Assembly: GCA_032164245.1 (NCBI GenBank)
Contig: JAVMKO010000006.1
Location: 8,013,001 to 8,077,000, forward strand
Reading direction: 5' to 3'
Source: Sternotherus odoratus
Lineage: Eukaryota; Chordata; Testudines; Kinosternidae
Length of the DNA: 64,000 bases
A program made the translations under genes and the position numbers. How positions within the stretch are numbered: position 1 is the stretch's first letter; each line of letters starts with the position of its first letter. Positions 37,801 to 52,800 of this stretch are shown one piece after another. Under the pieces are notes generated by a model, which did not search any database, had not been told where the DNA came from, and saw nothing but the letters and a program-made list of their open reading frames with translations.

Positions 37801-40800
37801 GGCAAAAAAACCTAACTTGTTTCAAGACTGAGCTTGATTAATTTATGGAAGAGATGGTATGATGAGGTTGCCTCCAAAGGCATACAGCACATTCACGACT
37901 GCTATTAGCAAATATCTCCAAGGGTCATAGATGGGACTCTAGATGGGGAGAGCTCTGAGGAGAGACAATTTTTCCCTATGTGTCTGACTGGTGAGTCTTG
38001 CTCACAGGCTCAGGGTCTGATTGCCAAAATTTGGGATTGGAAATGAAATTATTCCCCCCAGTCAGATTGGTAGAGAGCCACAGGAGCTTATGCCTTCCTC
38101 TGCAGCTTGGGTCACTTGCTGGTTTGATCTAGAGTAAATGTTGGCTTCTCTATAACTTGAAGTCTTTAAAATCAAGATTCGAGGATTTCAATAACTCAGA
38201 CAGAGGTTATGGGCCTATTGCAGGAGTGTGGTGGAAAGAGGGTCTGTGGCCTGCAATGGGCAGGAAGTCAGTCTAGATCAGTGATACTCAATTACATCTA
38301 CCCACGGGCCAATTTGAGAATTTTATGACAAGAGGCGAGCCATTAGTGCAGAAGGCTGACAAAATAAAACACAAAAACAAAACTTGAGCTGCCAATAAAG
38401 ACCTTGATTGCACCATAAGTATTAGTGTTTCTTTTAACACAGTTTATAAAATCAACATTATTACCTGTGTTTCTGGCAATCTCTTTGTGAAGAGTGTTTT
38501 GTAGGAGGTCAGGACATGCACTGTTGAAAATGATTATCTGTCAGGCAATTGCAGTGTTGGTTTTTTATAATGTTCATGGTAGAAAACCCAGATTGCAGAG
38601 ATAAAGATAGATGGCTAGATTCCAGCTCTCCTGAAACTGTTCAGCATTTTGGGTCCAGAAATCACAAAGTCCCACTTCTCTGAATTTTGCTTTCAAGACA
38701 TCTGAGCTCTGGAGCCTTACAATTTCTAATTGAAGGGCACCTTCATCAATTAAATCAAGAATGTTCTTCCCTTTAAAAGGGCAAGGTCCATCAGCAGAAA
38801 CAACAAACGGATGACAAATAAATAAAAGCAAATCCTTTGGAATTTTAAAATTCTTAAATTACATTTTAAAATTTTCCAATCAGATTGTTTAGGAATTCTT
38901 GGATTGTTTTCATTGAAGTTTCATCTGTAACAACAACAATGTGGGAAACTTAAGTCTGTCTGAAAGATTTCACGATTCCGCTGAAAGGCACAGACTTTTT
39001 CAAACAGATCCCCGACACTGCTTGCACAGCCTTGGAGCTGAAAGCTGGGGGTATTCAAGTGACCAATAATATCGCACAGAAATGTCACCGTTGACAGAGG
39101 AGACATCATTTATAAATTCCAAGAATCAGGGTGGTAGAGGACTTTGTTAACTCTTATAAATTCCAGGAACTCGCAAGCCTTGGTCTTGTGGTTTGAAATA
39201 AATTTGATTATTTCTTTTTGAAGTGCACAAAACTTCTCTAACATGCACCTCCTACTTAACCAGTGAATGCCATCGTGTTGCAACAGGTCATTGTATTCAG
39301 GTGAAATGTCTTGTAAAAAAGCTTTAAAAAGACAATGCTGCAAGCTAGAAGCTGAGTGTATGTAGTTCACCAAAGTCATCACAATACCCATTGTTTTTTC
39401 CGACAATTTACCGTGTAAGACAGTCTGGTGAATGATGCAGTGTCTATCGCTGCTAAACATGAAGCAAACCCCTTCTCTTTCCTTGTCATGGAGGGACCTC
39501 AATCTGTAACAAGCAAATTTACTTTCTGCAGATCTAAACCATATTTTTCAAAAAAGCCTTTTACCTTTTCAAAAATTATCACTCCTGTGGATAAGAGTCT
39601 AATGGTTTTAAGCACAAAACTGCTTCCTTGAAAATTTCACCATCACAAAACTAATAAACAGCAACAGTTGGGCAATGTCACTTAAATTGCTTGATGGGGG
39701 GGAGGGATAGCTCAGTGGTTTGAGCATTGGCCTGCTAAACCCAGAGTTGAGTTCAATCCCTGAGGGGGCCATTTAGGGATCTGGGGCAAAAAATCTGTCA
39801 GGGGACAGTACTTGGTCCTGCAAGTGTAGGCAGGGGACTGGACTTGATGACCTTTCGAGGTCCTTCCAGTTCTAAGAGATAGGTATATCTCCATATATTT
39901 TTATTTATTTTTTGATTTATTTGTCCACTGCAAGATACATGTATTTGGCATTTTTTAAATCAGAAAGAGGTTCTGACAAACAATGCTCATAAATTACCTC
40001 CAACCTTTGCACTGCTATGGAAAGAGACAGGGGAATTTGCTTCACATTGTCATCTTTGTTTTTATCTCTGGCAAAAAGCTCCTCCAGCATTTCCAGTGGC
40101 ACTTCTTCACAAGCCCAGCACCCAAGAAAGGCTTTTTCTTTTTAGTTAGAACCAACATTATCCGAAAAGAAGCAGCTGTTGCTTTTTCTTGTAGTTGCTG
40201 ATGTTGTGAGAATGACATCTGAAGTGAGGTACGAAGACTTCAGATTTCCAATTTTGTCACATCTTGCAACACTGCCAGGAGGCTAGGACGCACTGAAATT
40301 ACTGTGCTTTGATTCAAAGTGTCACCTCATGCTGATGACCTTACAGATGGATACAGCGGTTTGACATATTAAATTCAAAGGTTTTGTGTTTAAATGAGGT
40401 GACATAATAAAAAGAAAAGCTGCTGTCCAGTTTGGGTTAAAAGCTTGGTATTGCTGTTGACTGTGATATTTACTCCCACTTGCATTCGTTTTTGGCTCCA
40501 TTTCCATCACTAATGAAAAAATGGACAGCATCCTAGCTCAATCATAGCCAATGCTATCACGAGAACTTAAGATCCAGTAAGCAGTGCTTAATTTGTGCCA
40601 GGGACATGTCGTGGCTCAGCCCTGGCACCTCTGGACTCCCAGCCAGCAGCTACCAATCTCTCGCTGCTCAGCTCTTAAGGCAGCGCTGTTGTCAGCAGCA
40701 GCACAGAAGAGTGGCACTACCATGCCACCCTTTCCTCTGGGCTGCTGCGGGTGGCAGCGCTCCTCTCCAGCCGCTTAATTTGTGCCAGGACTTTCTGGGG

Positions 40801-43800
40801 CTGAGTCCCCAGCACCTTTTTCATTACAAATTAAGCATTGCAAGTAAATTACTTACTAAGGAAATCATAGGCAAAGGCAAAGGCATAAGCATGTGTGGCA
40901 GTGGAACATTTTTTTAAGGTGAGCTGGCAGGTCAGACAGGACGCTTTGTCAGGGCTGCGGGTTGCCTACTGAGTATCACTGGTCTAGATGATCATGATGG
41001 TCCCTTCTGGCCTCAAAGTCTATGAACTGAAGTGAAGTTAGCAGAAATACGTAATACAACACCTAAAAGTTCTTCCTTTCATATGAAGAAAATCAATTTG
41101 AGTTTTAATACAATTAATAAATCGGAATTGTACTCATGAAATGATAATTTCCCACTACAGGTGGAAAAAGAAAAGTAATTCCTCAGCAGACGTCCTGCGG
41201 AATTATCCAGTTGCAATAGCACACACGGCTGCTCTTGTGAATCACATTTGACTCATTAGCCTCTAATATCAAATAGATGTCTCCTCTCTCCCTTTGTTCT
41301 CACATAAGTGTCCTCCTATGAATCATCGTCTTATAATCTTCCTGGGCTCCTAACATGTATTTTAAAAGTAATCATGTTTCTTATCTGACTTATTCACATG
41401 CAAAAATCCTCCCTCCTTACTAACAAGACAGTAGCACAATCAGGTTCTGCCTTTTATTCTTTGGGGCAAAGAAGAAAGAGTGGCTGGCTCCCTGAATCTT
41501 TATTTACCCACCTCCTGATTTACGTATACCTTTCTTGAAGAAATGCATCACAAGAGCCATTGTTCTTGCCCTTTCGGGAAGCTCAAGCTATATTCCCCTC
41601 ACAGCCTGTCACAACACTACTCTTTATAAATTAACCAAAGGATGAAAGTGAGTAATAAAATGTATCACCTTATCCATAGCGGGCTAGATAGTGGTATTTA
41701 GTCATAAACCCACACTCTGGTCCCTGCCCCAGAAGAATCACCAGGAGGCATTCTGACTCAAAGTGAGCTAGAGAATACCTTCCAGAGCTCCTTGGTTGCC
41801 CTGAGAGGAAAGCGTGGTGCACATTATGTGTACACATGTGATAATAATGCCACGGCTTTACCTCTTCCTAGAAAGTGGGAGGGGAGTAGGCAAAGCATCT
41901 CAAGCAGCCCTGAGCAAACTTGAGTGAAAGGCCTGAAATTCTGATCATCCTGATCATTCACAGGCTGTACAAGAGTGGGGAGACTCCGTGCTTAAACATA
42001 AGAACATAAGAACGGCCATACTGGGTCAGACCAAAGGTCCATCTAGCCCAGCATCCTGTCTACCGACAGTGGCCAATGCCAGGTGCCCCGGAGTGAGTGA
42101 ACCTAACAGGTAATGATCAAGTGATCTCTCTCCTGTCATCCATCACCCCCCTCTGACAGACAGAGGCTAGGGACACCATTCATTACCCATCCCGGCTAAT
42201 AGCCATTTATGGACTTAGCCTCCATGAATTTATCCAGCTCTCTTTTAAACCCTGAGCTCTCTTTTAAACCCTGCTTCCTCTTCTCACCCACTGTGGGGCC
42301 ATATAAAGGGAGTCACTAATCTAACCATGAGTGGGCTGTCTCTCTACTGCTCCCAGCTCAAGGAGTAAGAGAAAGTGGAATTTAAAAAAAAATCTAAATA
42401 TATATATTTTTAAAGAGCTTTCTATAAGCAATTTGTGTATCTGGTTACATGGACAAAGTCTAAAAATAAGGGATACAAAAAAATTGCCGTTTGTGAAAAC
42501 AATAGATAAACATTTATATATTTTATGGAAAGCAATGAATACCTCTCCATGCACTCCTGAGTGTCCACATTCCAAACTGCTATACAACCATCAACACTTC
42601 CAGCTGCCACATACTGTCCACAGGGAGACCAGGTCACAATACTCAGAGTCTAGGGAAAGTAGACATTACTGTTAGTTGAGCACTGACAATGTTCTTGGTC
42701 CTGTATAGTAAAATAGACATTATGAAAAATATTAAGAACTTTTAGCAAACTGTCTGTGGGAGGATTTTTTGCTACCCTCTTATAAGAGCCACTTTAAAAA
42801 TCAGCACTTTTTAAATTCCTTTTCAGAGTACTTATTTTCAGTCACTGCATGCTGTAGAGAAGTGCAACGAAGTCTGAGATTTTCAAATGTCCTGCAACAT
42901 GTGGACAGGAGCAAAATGTATTTTGCAAGTGCAGAAAGCAACCATTTTAAGTGGAGTTATGTACACATAAAAGACTGTTTTATATTTTAACATTTGAAAG
43001 AGTATTAAGATCTATTCCATTGACGATATGCCCAATGATTTAAACATGTACTGTACCAAGAATCTTATAGGCTGAGGTACAAATATATCTAAATTACCAT
43101 GTAGGTGAATTTGCATTCTCCTACCCAGCGATCTTCAAAGATGTGATGTTATAAGACAGCGGATAGCAAAGTTGCTATGTCCCTACTACGTAGGCAGATT
43201 TCAATTCATCAAAATATAGAGTAGACTAATGAAATCTCTACTATGCAAGCAAGCAAAGAAATATTTCTAACAGTTCTCTTTATATGAAATCTATTTGGAA
43301 CAAACACCTGGAACAGACGTTCCCAAACTCAGGCCTACAGAGATCTGGATGATTACAAAGTGCTGTCTCTCCTCTTGATTTTCTACCACATTGCATCCAA
43401 GGATATTCAAAACACTTTAGATACTTTCCTAATATTACATTTCTATATAAACTACTGCTGTAGATTCCACAGGATTATAACAAGATTGCAAATGAGATAG
43501 AAGTTGACCTGGAGGATTGATGTCCATCAGACAATTTCTAAGAGGACGTGTTTCACCCTATGACAAAGTTTGCAAACCTGTGATGTATATGGCACTTACC
43601 TGAGTAATGAAATCATCTGAAAGATCAAACTTATTATCCCAAGTTTCTCTTCTGTATAGTTTAACAACTTTCTCAACTGGAACTGCTAGTAACTATTCAG
43701 GGGGGGAAAAAATCTGTTAATTTAGGACAAATCAAATTTTTATAAACTGTTTATTTTTATTTCATGTTTCCCTTCCCATTCAAATAAGTTTAATTACAAC

Positions 43801-46800
43801 AGCCTGTGCAGTTCCTTTATTCAGAAGGGATATTATAGTTGTAACTGCCACAACAGCCAATCTGAGACAGTATCTTTTAATTAGCATCCCAAAATTGTTG
43901 ACTGATAAAATTAAGACAGACAAAATATTGTGAATTATTTTGGAAACTTCAAGAACTAAAATAGTTTTCAACTACTTATAAATAAAACTTCCTACAATGG
44001 ACCCCTTCAAAAGTTAATATCTATAAAAACTCTTGATCAGATTTATTCATATTTTATATATAAATCTTTGAATATTTGATTCCTAAACAAGATAATTTCA
44101 CCTAATTCAAGGAGTACAAAAAACCATAGTTATTACCAGTCACCCCATAAACCACTGGAGTTCAAAGTACTTCTTACATTACGTTTAAATAAGAAAAATA
44201 ATACATTTCAAAATATGAATGCAGTATAGATTGTTCTGCCAATCAAAATTGTTACGGTTTAAGAATTGTATACAAATTGTACACCTGTAAAGCAACATGC
44301 AAATCTAATGGACTGTAGTTGACATTCAAGCAGGCAGAAACATGTAATACATGGTCTTCTGCACCACTTAAGCCTCCTGGTACCACTGCTAGTGAACATT
44401 GGCAAAGAGACTCCACATAAAGCCTCAGAACAAGATGGCCTGAAGTGGATTATTCAGGCAAGCTTTGTGAGGGGACAACGGAAATGCACTTAGCAAATCC
44501 AGTGGATGGGAGCCCCACATGGGGTATAGAGGTTGCAACCATTTTTTTCAGATCATAAGCTAGAAAATGGGTTTTTCCATGTCTCCCACTTTCACTTAGC
44601 TCCCTGTACAAAGCCTCTTTACAATGCCTGTGTGCGTGGCAGGGTAAATTTCATATATATACATTATATATACACACATACACGCACACACATACTAGCT
44701 GAAATACCCTGCGTTGCTCGGACTCTTTGTAATTGGAAATTGGGATGTAAAAAGACTACAATGTTTTTTATTAATAAAAATTTTATTTTTTATTGTATAT
44801 CAGTACATTCCATAAATTACGACTGTAATGCTTTATCATAAACAACATTTTTTGTTTTGTTGTCTGGGGTAAAAATGAATAATCCTTTGGGAGTGCCCAC
44901 TCTAGAGCAAGCCACATATAGCTGACCATGGGAAAAGCAAGGTGATTCCAAATTTACCCCAACACTAAGCTCTCTTGGTATCTGTATGATTACATCATAA
45001 CTATGTCACAGAGAACAGCAGGTGTTAACCTGCTGTCCAGATGATGTTATGTGAGCTGTGTAGTTGATGTTAATGAGCTTTAAATAATTTCACCCCTAGG
45101 GGGTGTAAGAGGTGAGATTTTAAAAATTTTCGATTCTTATCCTGATTAGGACCCTAAAGCCTATAACTGTACCAAATTTCAAGTATCTAGCTGAAACGGT
45201 GTGGAAGTAGTAAGGGAACATACATACATACACCATTTGACTTTTTTATATATATATTTGTAATCTAACAATCAGCACTTCTTCATTCACACTAAAATCA
45301 ATTTTATTCTTCTGTTAAAAATGCAGTAACTTACTTAAAAGGCTTGTTTATTTATACAACAGAAATTATTCACAGTATAAAGTTTACTTACATGAAAGAA
45401 TAACTGAATCACTTTGATACCTAATACTGAACAAAGAAGTTATTTCCCCACCAACAGGGTTCCTTCCTGTTCAGCATAACTTGAATATATAATACTATAT
45501 CAGGCTGACAGCTGGAGTATTGCCAGCCTCACTTTGGCAGTGACTATACAGTACTTCAACAAGTTTCCAGGTTTGCTTTTTCTTAAAAGAATTTAATCAG
45601 AAACACTTTTCTTATTTTTTGGTATTGGGAAATGGATTGGCCTGGCTTAAATTCCATTGTTAACAATCAATGTGCTAATTTGAAGAGAGAGAGGACTAAT
45701 ACAGACAGCAAAACAGTGTGTCACTTACCTTACCACTTTTAGGCTGCCAGGCAAGCCTACATATTGATTTAGCATTTATCACATCGTTACACTTCTGCAG
45801 CAGTGGCCAGCTTGTCACGCATGTCTGAAAACAGAATATTTAGGGATTAGGCTTGCTAGATGGCAATTGCAAAAATCCTTCTGCTTTATTTAAAAAAAAA
45901 AAAAAGTCTTAAGAGTGAAGTGTGGGGAAGAGAGGTAATTATACTACAATTGTGGAGGTGAAGTAATATCTCTCACCCAAATATGATAGTAAGTCTGTCT
46001 AATTGTTGTTATTATAAAAAACCATGTCCAGGTTTTATAACAGTGAATATATTTTTATAAAAATACAGCTACAGTGAAACCTCCATTTAACGGACTAATT
46101 CGGGCGAGGGGGTGTCCGTTAAATGAAAAAGTCCGTTATTTAATAATAATAAAAAAACGAGCTGTCGGAGCAGCAGCCCGACCGCCACAGGGTCGAGGCG
46201 GCAGCTCTGCAGCCCACCCACTGCTGGGACCCGGGCGGCAGCCGGGAGCTGGCAGCCAGCCTGCCCGGGTCCCGGCTGCTGGGACCCGGGCGGCAGCCGG
46301 GAGCTGGCAGCCAGCCCACGACAAATGGATTTCGGATGCATCAGACTTGCTTAGAAATTTTGTCCGTTGCATCCGAAGTCCGTTAAATCGAGGTCCGTTA
46401 AATCGAGGGTTTACTGTACTTATAAAATATAGCATAATGTCTCAGACCAAGCACAAACCTTTCATTTTTAATTAAATGTGGTACAAATCAGATTGGTTAT
46501 TCTACCCAATTCACACTCCGTAAAATCACAGTGATTTTAATAGGGTTGGACAGGACGTGTGACAAGGCAGGATTTGACCACAGCAATACAAAAAGGGTTG
46601 AATTGTTGTGCCCTGTATTACTGCTTATACATGAAAATGCAAATCACAACTATGATCTCAAAACATTGCATATGAAAAGTTACAGTGCCAGCACTACTAT
46701 ACAAAAAGCATCCACAATCATGGCTTCCAATGCTAGGTCTGACAATTTAGGTGTTTGTTTATCTTAAAAACTAGCAAATCACAAGGATACTACTCAATCC

Positions 46801-49800
46801 TACAATCAGTCCATGTGTAATTACTCCCACTTGGAGTCCCATTGTAGAGTTGATGGGACTTAAGCAAAAGTAATTCTAGACGCAGCTCTGCAGGACTGGG
46901 CCCTAACTCTGGAGAACTACATTATTATGAGCTTTTGTTAGCATTAAACCTGCAAATTGGATTTCATCTGAATTAGGATTTTTTTAAATATTTATCTTTT
47001 CCATTTATTGCCAATACAGAAATTCTGACACATCAAAAGCCAAAACGCACTCTTTTAGTTAAGATCATTCTTTTGTGAAATACACAGAGTAAAAACTAAG
47101 GTTTAAGTACAAAAGATTAGCATTTTACCTGATCTGAGATTTTCCATACTCTGACAGACCCATCACAGCTTGCTGATGTCTGTATAAAAAAAGAGTAGTT
47201 TTTAAAACATCATCAACAATTTGCAGTAAAAGTAGCAAAAGTCATGCTATAATTAGATATTTAAGAGGTGTACAGCCAGCAACATAGACATATCCTATAT
47301 GAACAGCCTTTAAACAAACTCTGAATAAATTTTATAGGATTTATATTTTTGATATCAAATAAAATATAAATCATCTTGTTCGAAAATATACGAAACCCTT
47401 CTTCATTCCAAAACTTCTGTATTTACAAATTCTTCACAATGAAATACTTAATGTTAGATGTAATTTTTTTTTAAATCAGCATTTTTTTAATATATTATGT
47501 TAGTGGATCAGCTTCTCCCCTCAGCAGTAAGGACAATACAGAAATTTCACATTGAGAACGTACGTGTGGGAAAGTAAAGCTAAGGTTATTGGAGACAGTT
47601 TGATATTCACATGATCCTTTTGATAGGCCATACTCAGTAAACAAATGAAATGAAAACAACATCCTCTGTACCTGTGGACCATTTTATGATTTAAAATCCC
47701 ATATGAAACATAAAATATGAAATGCTGGAGGAAAAATTAGTACAAGGTAGAAAGTGACAGGAAAATGTTTTTACCAGAAAACTATCTTGGGGATCAAAAG
47801 ACAGACTTAGGACAGGGGCATCATGTCCTCGGAATGTTTTCTGTTGGCTGCTATCGGTCACCTCCACAACTTTGACCATAAAATCACTGCAGATGAGAGC
47901 AATATAACTTAATTAACCAGATTAATACTAACAGGCAGGCCCTTGCTCTGCTTTGATTGAAGTAAATGTAAGTTCTATCTTATTGATCACTGAGCAATAG
48001 GGTGTTTTTTTAGTCACACATCACTGTTAAATCTATCTGAAAATGGAAGTCTTGCCATTTACTTCAATGGGAGCAGGCCATCAATATCAGAATAGAATAA
48101 CTTTTCCCCTAAATTAAAGAGGAAATGGAATGCTTTCATAAGAAATCATATGTGTTATAAATCACTCCCACCCACCTCATATTAATAACTATATTATTAA
48201 GTACTTTTAGACTAATATCATCTAAATCTGTATTTTGGCTTTTGAAAAGTAGATATTTATATTTTATCAGCACAACAACTAATTGACATATCTTGTTAAA
48301 TAGCTGCTACATATGCATGTTAAGCTTATTTGCTAAAAATCGTTATGAAATTTTCAAATATTTCATGTAAACAATGCATTAGCTAATTTTCAAATATTTG
48401 AATTTTTTCAATATGATGACCCAATCTAGTCCATAACTTTTAAGCCATAGTAGGCCCCACAATAGATTCTTCACCAAGCATTGCCCCACACACTTATATA
48501 ATAATATAAAATTGGAAAGTACTTGAATTGATGTTTCTGATGTATGAAAAAACAGAACCCCAGTTAGAGACATCTGAGTCTCAAATTTAGTTTGGAATAC
48601 ATTTTTATGGTTGACATATGAACCACTTAAAATCAGGACTATAATGCACTTCCTTAGAAATATCTTAATACCACTAGAGAGTTACAATCTACATATTTAT
48701 TAAATAAATCTAACCTTGGGCCTCAATCCTGCAGTTTTAAGCATAATCACAACCCTTTTCAGGATCACAACCACAGTTTCTGCAAGATAGTAAGGGCTTG
48801 TCTACACTGTATGGCAAAACACTTTAAGGGGTGTGATTTGTAGAGTGCTCTAAGGTGTTGAGCCCTATCTGCCCTGCACAGACCCCGCTGGCACACTCTA
48901 AAAGGTACCTAGGTTGCATTAATGGGGACAAAGCAGTCCCTATTGCAAGCTAGGTACCCTTAAGAGCACTCTAGCCAGGTATACAAAGGGCAGTTAGAGC
49001 ACAGCACATTACAGAACTCATCAGATCACACCCCCTGGAGTGCTTTACCACTGCTATGACCTGAATATTTTAGTCTAAAACAAAAAATAGCCATAGCAAG
49101 AAGTGTATAAATTATATTCATTCATATCCATAATACTACTATTTTAGTATCTTTATAACATGCCTTGTGACTTTAAAACAGATCGGTGGATGAAATTTAC
49201 CCTTTAAACAAATTACCTAAATATTTCCAAATAGATCAGGTGAGCCTTTGAAACAGTCCATATGTAGAGTCCTGTGCAGGTACACAAACGTGTATCCACA
49301 TCTGATCCACTAAAATTATCTGCAGATATCCACGGATTTGTAGGGCTCTACACTGGGGGGTGGAGTGAGGCTCCGAGGCGAAAACCCCTCCTCTGGAGCC
49401 CAGTCGGGAAGAGAAGTACTGGCAGCTGAGGGGAGCCACAGCAGACCCTCCACCTGCCCTGGGCAGGGGGATCTGAGCAGCCCCTCGCCCAGGGCAGGTG
49501 GAGGGATCCAGGCTCCCCACAGCTGCCAGTTCAGCTCTCCCCAATCCAGCTCCGGATGGGGATAGGGGGCAGCTCGGAGCTGCAGCCCAGCCCCGATGAG
49601 AGCTGGGATGGCAGCTCTGGGGAACTGCGGTGGACCGTCCACCTGCCCTGGGCATGCAGCCCCTGACCCTGCCAGGGCAGGTGAAGGATCCACACCACGG
49701 TTCCTCACAGCTGCCTATCCACTCCTACCGTCAGAGCCCTGCGCGGATACAAAATTTGTATTTGCATTTGCACTGGTATCTGCAGAAATGGTCCAAGGAT

Positions 49801-52800
49801 ATAAAGCAGCTACCCGTAGATTTGTTACAGTCTTAAAAGTTCTTAGTGTGGAAAAATTGCTCAGTCTGAAAAAATACTGTATTTTGTTAGATTTGTGATG
49901 ATTTTCTGATCAGGAAAGCTGTTGAGAGCAGTAGGAGAGTATTCGCTGCTTTAATCTAACTAGAGTCAATTATTGGGTCAGAGTTGCTCTCTGGAAACTG
50001 GGCACTGGCATTTTGTCTAAAATCAATGAATGGGAGGACTATATTACCAACCCCGGTAAAAGAACTGATGTATATAGAGTAAAATAAACAAGTTGTCCAA
50101 GATATTAACTAGACTTTGAATCACTCCTTTTTCCACTTCAGGGGCGGGGGATATAATCTTGCACCCAACATTTACTACTGCTCTGCAGAGGAGTGACAAT
50201 ATATTATGTTAGAAAATAATGCCCCAATCCAACAAGCATGCACATGCTTAATTTATGCATGAGCATTAGCGTTTGCAGTCGTCTTCTTCTTCTCCTCTTC
50301 GCTCCTAATGGAGCATAAGGCGCCAACCGTTCTTCTCCATTCAACGAAGATTTGGTTGACGTTTCTATAGCGTTCGTTTGCAGTACTGGGTCCCTAAACT
50401 GTTAACAATACTGCGCTTCTTAATATAAAGTTAGTAACTAAATCCTGAAATGATCTCCATACGGGTGAACCCTTGTGCCTTCATAAAGTAAGTCTCTGAA
50501 GAATATAAATTACGTCTGGAAACTTGATGTTGTGGGAGTTATTTATGTGGTCCCAATCTCTCCCATAAATTTTTTTCTTAACGGCCTTCTCCATTTGCCT
50601 TTTTTCTTCTATGAAGACCTTTTGAGGCACTGTAAAACCTTCACAAAATGCAGATTAATTAATGAAATTGCAAACAAGTCACATGCCAGCTAATGTTCCA
50701 AATTTAGTGTGGCTATTGGAGTGTCCTGCATCAAGATCAAATTACCTGGATCCAGCAGCAATTTTAGTACCATCCTTGTTAAAAACAACATGGTTTGCAT
50801 TCGTGGTGAAACGAGTCAGGATGCCATCAGGAGCTCCTTCTGGGAATGTATGAATCTGGACAGTATTGTTAGATACTGCAGTAACCAGTCTTCCATTCTG
50901 CAAATGAAACAAATAAACTCTGGAACTGGTGGATTAAAGAAAAATATTTTGGTCCAAGGAACAGAAAGCCAGTGATCTTTCCATATATAACCTTGAATAG
51001 TTCCACAAGAGCTTCTGGTTTTAAAAAGGAGCAGCAGCTGGGAAATGTTCCTTCCAGCTATATTTCTTCCTCTTTCCTCCCCCCTCCCCCCCAAAAAAAA
51101 CAAATTAACAGAAACCAAGAAGAAAATTTACAATTAACAAGTACATTCCTCCACACTTCAATTTTTTTAATTTGATAATATTACTTAACTATATTCCTTA
51201 AACCAGTGGTTCTCAACCAGGGGTACACAGATCCTTTGGGGTACGCAGAGGTCTTCTGGAGATACATCAACTCTAGACATTTACCTAGTTTTACAACAGA
51301 CTACATAAAAAGCACTAGCGAAGTCAGTACAAACTAAAATTCATATACACAAATGAGAAAGTAAGCAATTTTTCAGTATTAGTGTGCTATGACACTTGTA
51401 TTTTTTATGTCTGATTTTGTAAGCACATGTTTTTTAAGTGAGGTGAAGACAAATCAGATTCCTGAAAGGCATACAGTAGTCTGGAAAGGGTGAGAACCAC
51501 TGCTTAAGCTATTTAAACAAGTTACTCCTTTAGGTCCCAGTCCTGTAAAGATATATACACAGCTTAAATATTTGCTCTGTGAGCAGCCCCACTGGCTTCA
51601 GTAGGACTACTCCCAATGCATAGTTATGCATGTGAATTGGTCTTTGCAGGATCAGGGCCTTAAAGACACAAGGCTCTATTAAAATAGTGAGCATGTGAGT
51701 CAAGGAATGGCACTAATGATATCTAAAGAGATCCATTCAATCCTCTTCACCTGGAAGAAGGGGATTATGAGGGCTTAACTGTGGAAAGTATGAAGCAGGA
51801 AAACAAGGAGGAATTCTCAGGGTTTTGATAGAGGAAAAAAAAGCTCACTTCCCAACAGAAAAAGTGTATCAAAATATACAGGCAGTCCTCATTCTTACGA
51901 CACAATTGTCTCCTGAAAATCGTGTCAAATTGAAAATGTCTTAACTCGAATTTCCCACAGTAACAATGTCCAATCAAACATCGTAAAGTCGAAACAGATG
52001 TCAAAGTTGAAACACAATGACAATTTATAAATGTCATCAGTGCCATTCATCGTAACTCACACATCGTAAAGTCGAGAACTGCCTGTATTTGGTTTTTATG
52101 TGCCACATGATCATGAGAGGGCGCTCTTGTCCCATATTTCTCAGACAAATGCCATTAAGGAAAGCTTGGTTTGTCAGCCATACTTTCACAAATGGCCAGT
52201 TTTCAGAAATACAAACCAGAAGACCATCACATTAATCTTTCCAATATTCCCTATTCAAAATTCTAAATATATGGTCAAGTGACATGGCAAATTTTAGGGC
52301 AATCTTTTATGTTTATAGAAAAAATCTATTGTTAAGATGAAAATGCATCATCCCTCTTCAGGTGTGTGTGGCAGCAGGTTCAACAAATAATTTCAGTTAT
52401 AGGCTGCTACATCAAATACATAATTACAGCTGCCATGCATATTTTTCTCCAAAAGCAGAGCTGCAAAAAGTTTATGTTCACAAACATAAATATTACAAAA
52501 ATATATATGCAGCAACACTCAGGCTAGATAATCTAATGTGTGTTAAGAGATAATCAGACTGTATTTAACTGATTCAGACCTACATCAAATTAAAAACTTT
52601 TTCCTTAAAAGATAAATTATTTGAGTGAACTAAGAATTAAATCTAATTTAAAAAAAAAAAATTACTGGAGTGAAGTCTTGGAAAATGTTTTTAAAATTCA
52701 TGCTAAGAAACTCAGACATATATCTGTGAAAGCAGTGGGCTATTTAATCCGAAAAAATAAAATCAATATTCCTCAATTTTCCTGGTTTAATGAATCTTTC

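Larger units (their letters stand above)
38279..40981 (-). mobile_element. hAT transposon relic (2.7 kb) inside CR1
   Basis: Ends CAGTGATACTCA and TGAGTATCACTG; perfect 8-bp target duplication GTCTAGAT (38271-38278, 40982-40989). The minus strand carries transposase remnants from N- to C-terminus. It is itself interrupted by a Cry SINE (39696) and a small hAT element (40582). Confidence 0.9.

Noticed and set aside
39708..39759. tRNA gene from A and B boxes
   Set aside because: The boxes belong to the tRNA-derived head of a Cry SINE with the family body attached.
49236..49708. Open frames at 49.2-49.7 kb as an exon of WDHD1
   Set aside because: Exons 4 and 5 already join in frame across this intron, and the block consists of inverted GC-rich words and hAT ends.
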